Assembly: GCA_029933635.1 (NCBI GenBank)
Contig: JAOZNS010000175.1
Location: 1 to 5,578 of the forward strand
Source of the DNA: Candidatus Zixiibacteriota bacterium
Lineage (GTDB): Bacteria > Zixibacteria > MSB-5A5 > SM1-73
Reading direction: 5' to 3'
Length of the DNA: 5,578 bases
The notes below the pieces were generated by a model that saw only the letters and a program-made list of their open reading frames with translations, did no database searches and was not told the origin of the DNA. Position 1 is the stretch's first letter. Each line of letters begins with the position of its first letter. The translations under genes and the position numbers were made by a program. This document shows positions 1 through 5,578 of the stretch, piece after piece.

Positions 1-652
1 AATGACAAGCAGAAGCAAGGACGCTGACTCGATTTAAGACCCCTTCGGCTGCAAATTCTTTTACCTCCAGATGATTTCTCATGTCCACCCTTTGGGGAAC
101 GGGCAATAAAGAATAACTATCCCAACCAGCGCCCTTTCTTTGTACTGCAAAGTGCATAAAATGTGCTCCACCCAAACAGGCTAAAGCCCATTGGTTGATA
201 TCGACTTTGGTTTGCTCACCCTCTGAATAGCCATCTCTAAATTCTCGTTTTATGCCTTTGAAAGCAACAGGTTCGAGAGGACCAGGAATAGTCTCTCCGC
301 GAGCTGTAGAAAGCGATACACCAGATGGATGGGTATGATCTTGCAGAACCCTAATCAAGCTTTTGGTTAATGTGTTTCGTCCCTTAGACACATTTTTCTG
401 CGTCCCTTTTGTTTTTGCTGTTGAAAAAACATCTGACCAAGGATCTCTTCTACCTTCGGGGAATTCAAAGAGTGAAACCCACCTCAAATCGTTTTCAAAA
501 TCCTTAGGTAAGTCGCCATACTCAGGGCCATCTACAAGATAGAAATGGCCTAAATCTTCGAGAACGACTCTTCCTTGTTTGTTCGTCATCTCATTTAACC
601 TCTCTATTAGGAGTCCTAAACCATAAGCGCGACAAAGATCAAATACCTGCAT
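1..652 (-). CDS. Candidate CRISPR Cascade large subunit (Cas8-like), N-terminal 217 residues, cut by window edge
   Basis: The frame is open from an ATG at 652 to the left edge, so only about 217 residues are visible and the stop lies outside. The N-terminus contains VFDLCRAYGLGLLIERL. I recall an 'xxYGLG/YGLA' helix near the start of I-A-type large subunits (Csa4/Cas8a2), but this match is from memory and weak. The rest, including DPWSDVFSTAKTKGTQ, a basic stretch, HTHPSG, and QWALACLGGAHFMHFAVQR, matches no family I can name. The ATG lies 14 bases inside the 3' end of cas3, as expected for a coupled operon gene placed next to Cas3. It has no good Shine-Dalgarno site. A second ATG at 589 has GAGAGG nine bases upstream, but starting there would drop the conserved-looking first helix, so I prefer 652. 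If it is Cas8, it would recognise the PAM and help recruit Cas3 to target DNA. That role is inferred from position. An operon protein of another kind remains possible. Confidence 0.6.
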   Translation of the reverse strand, partial: MQVFDLCRAYGLGLLIERLNEMTNKQGRVVLEDLGHFYLVDGPEYGDLPKDFENDLRWVSLFEFPEGRRDPWSDVFSTAKTKGTQKNVSKGRNTLTKSLIRVLQDHTHPSGVSLSTARGETIPGPLEPVAFKGIKREFRDGYSEGEQTKVDINQWALACLGGAHFMHFAVQRKGAGWDSYSLLPVPQRVDMRNHLEVKEFAAEGVLNRVSVLASACH

Positions 653-2936
653 ACCATTTTTCAAAATATAATATCGCATCATCTCCTCCCGTGGCTATCC
701 AATCTGACAGTCTTAAAATTCGAGAGACAATAGTGTATGTTCTGTATAACTTGTCATTAGCAAAATCAGGAAATTTATCCACTGTAGTAGAACTTTCTTG
801 TTTTTCTATACTTACGTTTACCTCAGACCCACAATGATTGCCTTTCAGGGCATTTGATAATTGCTCCTGCCATCCCGGAATCAACTTAAACTTAGGAACT
901 TCCTTTGCTCTGACGCTGTGATGATGAGCAATAGCGTATTTCATCGCATCTCCTATGATTCCCCACTTGTAAAATAAGTCGTAGAAAACGTAGGCTGAGA
1001 TGGTCGCATGAGGAGGAAGGTTTAATTTTAAGTCTTGCCCCGAGTGAGCTAAAGGAACTTCTCCCCTTTTGACTCCAATAGCTTTTTGCCAATCTATGTT
1101 TAGCTTTCCCAGGTCGTGGATTGCCAGAGAAAACTCTATTTTATCAACTAAATCTCTAAATCTGCAGTTCCAAGCCTTTGCTAATTTTTTGAGAGTGAAT
1201 TCATAATAAGGCAACAATCTCTGTCGAAATACAGACAATACTTTCTGAGAATGTTCAACCCAAGTTTCTCTGGTTATGCTTCCGAAGCGTCCAGTCTCTG
1301 GTTCCTCTGCGAGATTGGTTTCAGCCGAAAAAGATAACCCTACCCTATCTAATAGAAGCCCACTTTCAGGATCGTAACATGCTAAAGTTGGGTGAACTAC
1401 ATAAAAAACATTTGGATATATGCTATTCGAGGATGTCATCTGCTTGAAAATTACAGATGGTTTCTCGTCCTTTACCCGGTTTTGATCAATTTGTATTTCC
1501 CAAACCGGTGCGTTAGTCCCTTCCGGTCTACCTTTCAAAAGCTTTCTCAAGAGTCCCACAGGGAGATTGATCTTGGGGAGAGAAAATATCTTATTTTGAA
1601 CAGAACTAGGATTGTCATGAATAGAAACCTGGCAGGAGAATACTTTTCTAACGCTTTCTTCCACTTGCTTTCTATTCCCGGTAAAAGCGCCTTCGGACAA
1701 CTGATTCAAAATTTTTGCTGTGTTTTCTATTTTCAGATACTCGTTGAATTCGTCACTTAGAACATCGTTCACTAAACTTAGTTCCAAATCCCAATCCAAC
1801 CTCCTTCGGTCAACATGCTGAAGTGCTTGCAATGTTTTCTTCAAGAGCTCTTCATCATACGGATGATGGTCTTCCACATCATATACATGAAGATTACCTT
1901 TGATCTTTTCATTCTCTTTTCCCCTTCGGGCACATCTACCGGCTCTTTGGATAATGGAGTCAACAGGCGAAACTTCGGTCAACATGGTATCGCAGGAAAT
2001 GTCCAATCCAACCTCGATTACTTGTGTGGCAATCAGTATCCCGGTTTTATCGCTCTTCGGGTCAAAGATTCCTTGTAATCTTTTTTGTTTTTCTTCCCTA
2101 TCTTTTCCCAAGAATCTGGAGTGTAGAAGGATAATTCCTTGTGAACCCAACAAGTCTTTGGTTTCCCGAAAGAGCTTTTGTGCTCGATCCACTTTGTTAC
2201 AAACAACAATCATTTTCCCTTGAGATTTTTCCCATTGCGCTTTTACCTCAGCTCCAGTTATGTGATGATCCTTGTGCAGATGTAAAAATACTTCTCTGTT
2301 TTGTCGAACCAAGATGTCTTTCTCCTTTGCCTCAATTGGTTCCGCACTGAATTTTTTTTGCATGTGCCTGACAAAACAATCGGGCATCGTGGCGGACATG
2401 AAGGCAAAAGGAAAGCCTAAGTTCCTTGAGTGATAAGCCAGAATCAGGGCAGATTGTAAACCTAACAAAGGCTCGAATGTATGTACTTCGTCGAACACCA
2501 AGAAAGAATTAGCCACGGCCCCTGCAGGAATATTCCCATGTCTGATGGGCAAACTCAGAGGGGTACAACAGTAAGCTCCTACTGTTTGGTCTATGGTCGT
2601 TACCACAGCATCCGGATAAAACAACGGACTAAATGCTTTCCCACCATGATGAAGGGAGACTGAAAGGGAAGGGTCTTGGGCATAGCCTTTGAACCTCTCT
2701 GCAAGATCCTCAACTAATGTTCGCAGAGGTAGAGAATATATCATTTGATTTGGCAAGGTCTTGCCTCTGTTTGAAACGAAGGGTACAAAAACAGCTTCAG
2801 ATTTCCCGCTTCCAGTTGGTGCACGCAACAGGACAGATTTACCCTTTCTTAGGGCATCAATCGTTTCGATCTGATGCGGATACGGTTTTCTTCCTGTTAG
2901 CCTCTCAAAATCATCAAATGGAGTAATCTCAATCAC
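639..2936 (-). CDS. cas3: Cas3 helicase-nuclease with N-terminal helicase and C-terminal HD domain
   Basis: This is the type I interference effector: an ATP-dependent 3'-5' DNA translocase and nuclease that degrades target DNA after Cascade forms an R-loop. The protein is 765 residues. Helicase motifs seen in order: Q22, Walker A in APTGSGKSE (about 39-47), the DEVH box (149-152), SAT (181-183), motif V ATQVIEVGLDIS (about 303-314) and motif VI QRAGRCARRG (330-339). The HD nuclease follows: H561, HDLGK (607-611), H643, HHH (671-673) and a late aspartate in RLSDWIA (D745). All expected metal-binding positions appear to be present, so it should be active. Most fused Cas3 proteins (I-B, I-C, I-E, I-F) carry HD at the N-terminus. 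The reverse order is associated with I-G (formerly I-U) and some I-A-like systems. The start is GTG at 2936, with GGAAA five bases upstream; an in-frame stop lies seven codons further upstream and no ATG intervenes. The stop overlaps the next gene by 14 bases. Confidence 0.96.
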   Translation of the reverse strand: MIEITPFDDFERLTGRKPYPHQIETIDALRKGKSVLLRAPTGSGKSEAVFVPFVSNRGKTLPNQMIYSLPLRTLVEDLAERFKGYAQDPSLSVSLHHGGKAFSPLFYPDAVVTTIDQTVGAYCCTPLSLPIRHGNIPAGAVANSFLVFDEVHTFEPLLGLQSALILAYHSRNLGFPFAFMSATMPDCFVRHMQKKFSAEPIEAKEKDILVRQNREVFLHLHKDHHITGAEVKAQWEKSQGKMIVVCNKVDRAQKLFRETKDLLGSQGIILLHSRFLGKDREEKQKRLQGIFDPKSDKTGILIATQVIEVGLDISCDTMLTEVSPVDSIIQRAGRCARRGKENEKIKGNLHVYDVEDHHPYDEELLKKTLQALQHVDRRRLDWDLELSLVNDVLSDEFNEYLKIENTAKILNQLSEGAFTGNRKQVEESVRKVFSCQVSIHDNPSSVQNKIFSLPKINLPVGLLRKLLKGRPEGTNAPVWEIQIDQNRVKDEKPSVIFKQMTSSNSIYPNVFYVVHPTLACYDPESGLLLDRVGLSFSAETNLAEEPETGRFGSITRETWVEHSQKVLSVFRQRLLPYYEFTLKKLAKAWNCRFRDLVDKIEFSLAIHDLGKLNIDWQKAIGVKRGEVPLAHSGQDLKLNLPPHATISAYVFYDLFYKWGIIGDAMKYAIAHHHSVRAKEVPKFKLIPGWQEQLSNALKGNHCGSEVNVSIEKQESSTTVDKFPDFANDKLYRTYTIVSRILRLSDWIATGGDDAILYFEKWYAGI

Positions 2937-2961
2937 GATTATTTCCGGAATTCACCTCTAT

Positions 2962-2990
2962 TTTTTAAAAGTAATTCCATGCTTTGACAA
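2962..2990 (-). promoter_or_regulatory. Candidate sigma-70-type promoter for cas3
   Basis: Read on the minus strand, TTGTCA (2990 to 2985, five of six matches to the -35 consensus) is followed by a 17-base spacer and TAAAAA (2967 to 2962, four of six matches to the -10 consensus). It sits in the 81-base gap between the WYL gene and cas3, about 25 bases before the GTG start, leaving a short leader that includes AGAGGTG and GGAAA. The -35 hexamer falls within the TGACA-N5-TGTCA inverted repeat, so a protein bound there would occlude RNA polymerase. The -10 match is helped by local A/T richness, so this is only a candidate. Confidence 0.4.
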
Positions 2991-2999
2991 ACCCTGTCA
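2985..2999. promoter_or_regulatory. Inverted repeat TGACA-N5-TGTCA, candidate operator
   Basis: Perfect five-base arms (TGACA at 2985-2989 and TGTCA at 2995-2999) flank a five-base centre. The half-site centres are 10 bases apart, about one helical turn, as expected for a dimeric helix-turn-helix protein. It is directly downstream of a gene for an HTH-WYL regulator and overlaps the candidate cas3 -35 box. That the WYL protein binds here is an inference; a five-base dyad can occur by chance. Confidence 0.35.
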
Positions 3000-3007
3000 T
3001 ATCCCTC

Positions 3008-3035
3008 AAAAAAAATTTCATTTTTCATAAAATTT
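3008..3035 (-). terminator. AU-rich hairpin with T tract at the end of the WYL gene
   Basis: On the minus strand AAATTTTAT (3035 to 3027), loop GAAAA, and ATGAAATTT (3021 to 3013) can form a nine-base-pair stem with one G-U pair. Five more T residues follow directly, making a run of eight with the end of the stem. The stem overlaps the last codons and TGA stop of the WYL gene. It has almost no G-C pairs, so it would be a weak or leaky terminator. It could reduce read-through from cas6-WYL into cas3. Confidence 0.35.
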
Positions 3036-3995
3036 GCTCATCTTTTGAACAATACGCTTGATTTGAGCTTTAAGTCTTTTGGGCTTAAGGACCTGGCAAT
3101 GTTCGCCATAGCTTAGAATCCAGCGGATTAGTTCCTCCTGAATGCTGACTTTCAGTGTCAGCACAAGCGAACCATCTGGGAAGTTCTGAATGGTTTGACT
3201 GGGATGCCAGACTCTTTCTTTGATCCACTTTCCCTGGTATGAATCGAACTTGAGCTTGACTTCTTCCACCTTTCCACCTATTTCGACTCCAAAGCTTTTA
3301 GATAGGTATTTTTGTAAATCAAAATCCTCCAACTTGACAAAACGCTTGCCGGTGAACCTGTGGCTTTTGATTCTGTCTGGCGAGAACATCCGGAGCGCTT
3401 TGTTTTTATGGCAAAAGGCGATCAAATACCAGTCTCCTCGGATGTTGGCAAGATGATAAGGATCAATGGCTCTTTGTGTGGTGGTATCTCTGCTCTGGGT
3501 GTAATATGTGATCTTCAATTGCAACGATTCCGTTACTGCCTTACTTAAATCCTTAAAGAGATTGGCATCTATTGTTTTGGTAGGTCCTAACTCGAATGTG
3601 TAGCTCTGCTCCAAATCGCTAAGGTCGATGGTGATCTCCTCTGGTAGGGCTTTAGCAATCTTTTGGAAAGCAGAGGTCAACTCTTTTTCATAACCTGTTC
3701 CTTTATATTGTCTTAAGACTTTGGTCGCAATACATAGAGCGAACAAATCACCTTGCGTTAAGCTAACCGCAGGTAATGAATAATTCTTCTCAGTATAGAA
3801 ATAACCATTTCTCTTCTTATCAAATTCGATGGGAGCTTTTAACTGATCACGCATATATTCGATATCTCGATGAACGGTCCGCGGACTCACCTCAAATCTT
3901 TGAGAAAATGTGGTGGCGTTAGGATATCGATTGGTTCGCAAAAGGCGATCTATTTCCAGCATTCGTCTATATGGAGGTCTAGTTTTCATTGTCAT
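3018..3995 (-). CDS. HTH-WYL domain transcriptional regulator within the cas operon
   Basis: A 325-residue protein with the classic layout of this family. An N-terminal DeoR-like winged helix-turn-helix spans about residues 9-68, with recognition helix SPRTVHRDIEYMRD (37-50). The WYL domain spans about 145-215 and has DWYLIAFC (188-195; W189, Y190, L191) and the RMFSPDRI motif (202-209). The C-terminal part (about 243-325) looks like the WCX extension. WYL domains are thought to sense nucleotides or nucleic acid, and WYL regulators are recurrent in CRISPR loci; Sll7009 of Synechocystis, for example, is reported as a negative regulator of a type I-D locus. The first ATG at 3995 has AAAGGAA six bases upstream, directly after the cas6 stop, so it is preferred over the ATG two codons later. 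The 13-base gap to cas6 implies co-transcription. The likely role is to control this operon. Whether it represses or activates cannot be read from the sequence. Confidence 0.93.
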   Translation of the reverse strand: MTMKTRPPYRRMLEIDRLLRTNRYPNATTFSQRFEVSPRTVHRDIEYMRDQLKAPIEFDKKRNGYFYTEKNYSLPAVSLTQGDLFALCIATKVLRQYKGTGYEKELTSAFQKIAKALPEEITIDLSDLEQSYTFELGPTKTIDANLFKDLSKAVTESLQLKITYYTQSRDTTTQRAIDPYHLANIRGDWYLIAFCHKNKALRMFSPDRIKSHRFTGKRFVKLEDFDLQKYLSKSFGVEIGGKVEEVKLKFDSYQGKWIKERVWHPSQTIQNFPDGSLVLTLKVSIQEELIRWILSYGEHCQVLKPKRLKAQIKRIVQKMSKFYEK

Positions 3996-4008
3996 AGTTT
4001 ATTCCTTT

Positions 4009-4998
4009 CTATCTCACAATCCGATACCAGCCATTCCCAAAAGTGCAAGCTTTCCCCACATGAATATATTCACCCAAAACCAAAAGAGGAAGATAATTCT
4101 TCAGATCACCTTGATAGGTAATCTTCCCGACGAATCCACTTAATTCGTGGATTCTTTTTGTTCTGGTGGAAAATCTAATCTTTTCTTCCCAACGCACGTC
4201 GATCTTTTTGATCTTGACCGACTCAGCTTTTTCGCCATACGCTTTGAAATCTAAATCTAATGAACTACCACAATAAAAGTGAGCCAAAACATTAACCCGA
4301 TCTCTCAATCTTTTTATCAGATGATGGAATTCCGGAACCCGAACCAGTTTCCCTTTCTTTTTTTTACCATCTATTACTCCACTTCCGTATTTGATGATCG
4401 TTGGGGTTAAAAACTCTAAGGTGATTGTGTGAACATCAAGGGATAACGCTTTCTGACAAATATAGGCGAATCCCGTCACAACATTCAAATTCCTAACGAT
4501 TTCATCTTTCCCGGAGTAAACTTCGATTTCCTTTCCTTCAACCTCATTGAATGCTCCGATCTTACGGAGCTCATACCTGCCTCTGTTCGCACCAATTCCT
4601 ACTTTACCCAGTTCTTTAAAGGTCAAGACGAAGAAGGGGAAATAACGAATTGCCTTGCCAACTAATATCAATTCAAAAGATAAAATGTCTCCGCTCCTGT
4701 ATTCGGTCTTTTTCTCAAGGGGAGGATTAATTATAAAAGGCCTTGGAATATCCGAAAGTTTGGAAAGTTTTTCTGTTCCCTCAAAGGGAAAAGACTCAAA
4801 AATGTATGAGTAAGCACATCTCTGCTTCAGCTCACAGTGGGCACATTTTCTCTCAAAATCATCGCAGACGATCTTTTTGAAATAAAACCCAAATGCTCCC
4901 CTTAAAACATTCCCCTTGTTTTTTGGGGAAAGGATCAACTTTTCAACAGGAGATAATTCAAATCTATACCGACCTAATGTGAAGCCGTCAAAATTCAT
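4009..4998 (-). CDS. cas6: Cas6 CRISPR RNA-processing endoribonuclease (RAMP family)
   Basis: Cas6 cuts the long CRISPR transcript within each repeat to give mature crRNA guides for Cascade. The 329-residue protein fits the Cas6 group with a conserved C-terminal RAMP fold (the PF10040 type, by recall). The N-terminal part has LRGAFG (32-37) and a cysteine cluster, C45, C52, C55 and C61, followed by AYSYIFES. Such a cluster is common in this group and may bind zinc. A first glycine-rich segment is VGIGANRGRYEL (133-144). FHHLIKRLRDRVNVLAHFYCG (224-244) matches the family's helix after the middle linker. The C-terminus YIHVGKACTFGNGWYRI (311-327) is the typical glycine-rich loop. H313 and H225/H226 are visible histidines, but I cannot say which residue is catalytic. 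The ATG has AAGG seven bases upstream. It is the first gene of the visible operon. Gene position alone does not separate a type I Cas6 from one shared with a type III system. Confidence 0.92.
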   Translation of the reverse strand: MNFDGFTLGRYRFELSPVEKLILSPKNKGNVLRGAFGFYFKKIVCDDFERKCAHCELKQRCAYSYIFESFPFEGTEKLSKLSDIPRPFIINPPLEKKTEYRSGDILSFELILVGKAIRYFPFFVLTFKELGKVGIGANRGRYELRKIGAFNEVEGKEIEVYSGKDEIVRNLNVVTGFAYICQKALSLDVHTITLEFLTPTIIKYGSGVIDGKKKKGKLVRVPEFHHLIKRLRDRVNVLAHFYCGSSLDLDFKAYGEKAESVKIKKIDVRWEEKIRFSTRTKRIHELSGFVGKITYQGDLKNYLPLLVLGEYIHVGKACTFGNGWYRIVR

Positions 4999-5162
4999 TT
5001 TTACGCCTTTACTCTATCTGAAGATGATAAAGTAGCCTTCGAAAAATTAATAAGAGATTAAAAAAAATCAAGGCAAAAAGGGAGGGAACACGTGGAGAGA
5101 AAGAGAAACGAAAATTTTTGCTGGTTTCTAATGTGAACACGAAAAAGTGTTTTTCCACAGTC
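4999..5162. other. Intergenic leader upstream of cas6
   Basis: This 164-base gap between the recombinase relic and cas6 should hold the promoter of the cas6-WYL segment. It is A/T-rich near cas6, with TTGATT (5071 to 5066, minus strand) as the best -35-like hexamer but only poor -10-like partners such as TTAATT at 5050 to 5045 (15-base spacing). The cas6 Shine-Dalgarno AAGG is at 5009 to 5006. No CRISPR repeat, leader array, tRNA or recognisable riboswitch is seen. A short minus-strand open frame covering 5009-5194 was not accepted as a gene. Confidence 0.4.
5132..5159. repeat. Imperfect inverted repeat just after the recombinase relic
   Basis: Read on the minus strand, TGTG, a four-base bulge GAAA and AACAC (5159 to 5147) can pair with GTGTT and CACA (5140 to 5132) around a six-base loop TTTTTC. 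This gives nine base pairs broken by the bulge. It begins four bases after the relic's stop codon. No T run follows on the minus strand, so it is a poor intrinsic terminator. It might be a decayed terminator or element end, or chance. Confidence 0.25.
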
Positions 5163-5483
5163 TCAACTTGCCTGCAGGTGAATATCGAGCGCAATCTTTT
5201 TGGTATCTACACCGCTTAGATGGACATAAAGCTGGGTTGTGCTCTGAGTGGTGCGGCCTAAAATCTTCTGAAAAACGTAAGGACTGCCGCCTTCCTTTAT
5301 CCAAAAACCACCTCCACCATGCTTGATGAGATGGAGACTGATCTTGATCTCGGCTTTTCTGCCGATTCCTTCAAGAATCCCTTCGACTCCCCTGACGTTA
5401 AGAGGCTTTCCGTTCTTGAGGCAAAAGAGATAATCCCTCTTGAATGTTTCTTCTGTGTCTTGTCCAATAATAATGTAAGGATT
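5163..5483 (-). pseudogene. Decayed C-terminal fragment of a tyrosine recombinase (integrase)
   Basis: An open minus-strand frame of 106 codons ends in TGA at 5165-5163. It is preceded in frame by a stop at 5486-5484 and has no start codon near its beginning. Its residues line up with the catalytic C-terminus of Xer/phage-type tyrosine recombinases: DYLF (17-20), NGKPLNVRGVEGIL (24-37), HLIKH (51-55, in place of HxLRH), then, after a normal 16-17 residue spacing, YVFQKILGRTTQSTTQLYVHLS (69-90), where LGHxxxxTTxxYxH is usual. The nucleophile is Y86. The second catalytic arginine is lysine (K54), the LGH histidine is arginine (R77), and the helix after HxLRH has been replaced by GGGGFWIKEGG. 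With the lost N-terminus this indicates an inactive relic. A different frame immediately upstream (5484-5542, containing YLEKAKKEIDSYW) could be more of the same gene after a frameshift, but I see no clear match. Confidence 0.75.
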
Positions 5484-5578
5484 TCAGAGTATTCAGACCA
5501 ATAGGAATCTATCTCTTTTTTTGCTTTTTCCAAATATTTTGATTACACCTTCCTTTAAGCCCACTCAAAAATTCCAGA
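5484..5578. other. Right-edge sequence with no recognised gene
   Basis: These 95 bases contain stops in the minus-strand frames that could extend the recombinase relic. A lysine-rich frame (SKYLEKAKKEIDSYWSEYSE, 5542 to 5483) may be a frameshifted remnant of the same recombinase or noise. No repeat, RNA gene or promoter is recognised. Confidence 0.3.

Noticed and set aside
290..340. HTHPSG followed by serines in the large-subunit candidate resembles the RadC/JAMM metalloprotease motif HxHPSG.
   Set aside because: The motif needs HxH-x7-S-x2-D; here the serine position is threonine and the aspartate is glycine. No catalytic glutamate context or RadC-like flanks are seen, so it is probably coincidence.
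1392..2926. Several plus-strand open frames of 60-122 codons opposite cas3.
   Set aside because: They are antisense shadows of a strongly conserved helicase-nuclease, with no family motifs or ribosome binding sites.
3220..4143. Plus-strand open frames opposite the WYL and cas6 genes.
   Set aside because: They are shadows of genes with clear domain motifs on the minus strand.
5086..5141. GAACACG repeated at 5086-5092 and 5135-5141, considered as a CRISPR repeat end or attachment site.
   Set aside because: Only seven bases match, with no extended similarity, no third copy and no regular spacing.
5009..5194. Minus-strand open frame of 61 codons between cas6 and the recombinase relic.
   Set aside because: No Shine-Dalgarno site, a phenylalanine-rich low-complexity translation, and overlap with the relic's 3' end in another frame. 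It covers the likely cas6 promoter region.
5319..5504. Plus-strand open frame of 61 codons.
   Set aside because: It is antisense to the recombinase relic and has no recognisable domain or ribosome binding site.
5297..5533. Minus-strand open frame of 78 codons over the recombinase relic.
   Set aside because: Most of it is an out-of-frame reading of the recombinase C-terminus, whose own frame shows clear family motifs. Only its first 15-20 codons might be frameshifted recombinase.
1..5578. Search for a CRISPR repeat-spacer array.
   Set aside because: No 25-40 base sequence recurs at regular spacing anywhere in the window; the array must lie outside it.

Overview
The window carries part of a class 1, type I CRISPR-Cas operon. 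All recognisable genes are on the minus strand, so they read from right to left. In transcription order they are cas6 (crRNA-processing RNase, 4998 to 4009), a WYL-domain transcriptional regulator (3995 to 3018), cas3 (helicase-nuclease, 2936 to 639), and a gene that runs off the left edge (652 to 1). The last is probably the large Cascade subunit, Cas8-like, but I cannot assign it to a known subtype. The window shows no repeat-spacer array, cas1/cas2/cas4, cas5 or cas7. Cas5 and cas7 would be expected further left, beyond position 1.

The host is a bacterium or archaeon of moderate GC content (low 40s percent by eye). Shine-Dalgarno sites are present and one start codon is GTG. I cannot name a taxon with confidence. 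The HTH-WYL regulator and the Cas6 type with an N-terminal cysteine cluster favour a bacterium.

The layout suggests two transcription segments. Cas6 and the WYL gene are 13 bases apart and look co-transcribed. An AU-rich hairpin with a T tract overlaps the WYL stop codon. An 81-base gap follows, with a candidate promoter whose -35 box lies inside a perfect TGACA-N5-TGTCA inverted repeat. Cas3 follows and overlaps the next gene by 14 bases, implying translational coupling. My inference is that the WYL protein may bind the repeat and control cas3 and the downstream effector genes separately from cas6.

Cas3 has its domains in the less common order: helicase first and HD nuclease last. The large-subunit candidate lacks a subtype signature that I recognise. 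These two points make the subtype the most interesting open question here; a divergent I-A-like, I-G-like or unassigned system is possible.

Upstream of cas6 (right side, 5163 to 5483) lies a decayed tyrosine-recombinase C-terminus. It keeps the catalytic tyrosine region but has lost the second catalytic arginine and the LGH histidine. It is a relic of a mobile element at the edge of the defence locus. The remaining 95 bases on the right hold nothing I recognise.
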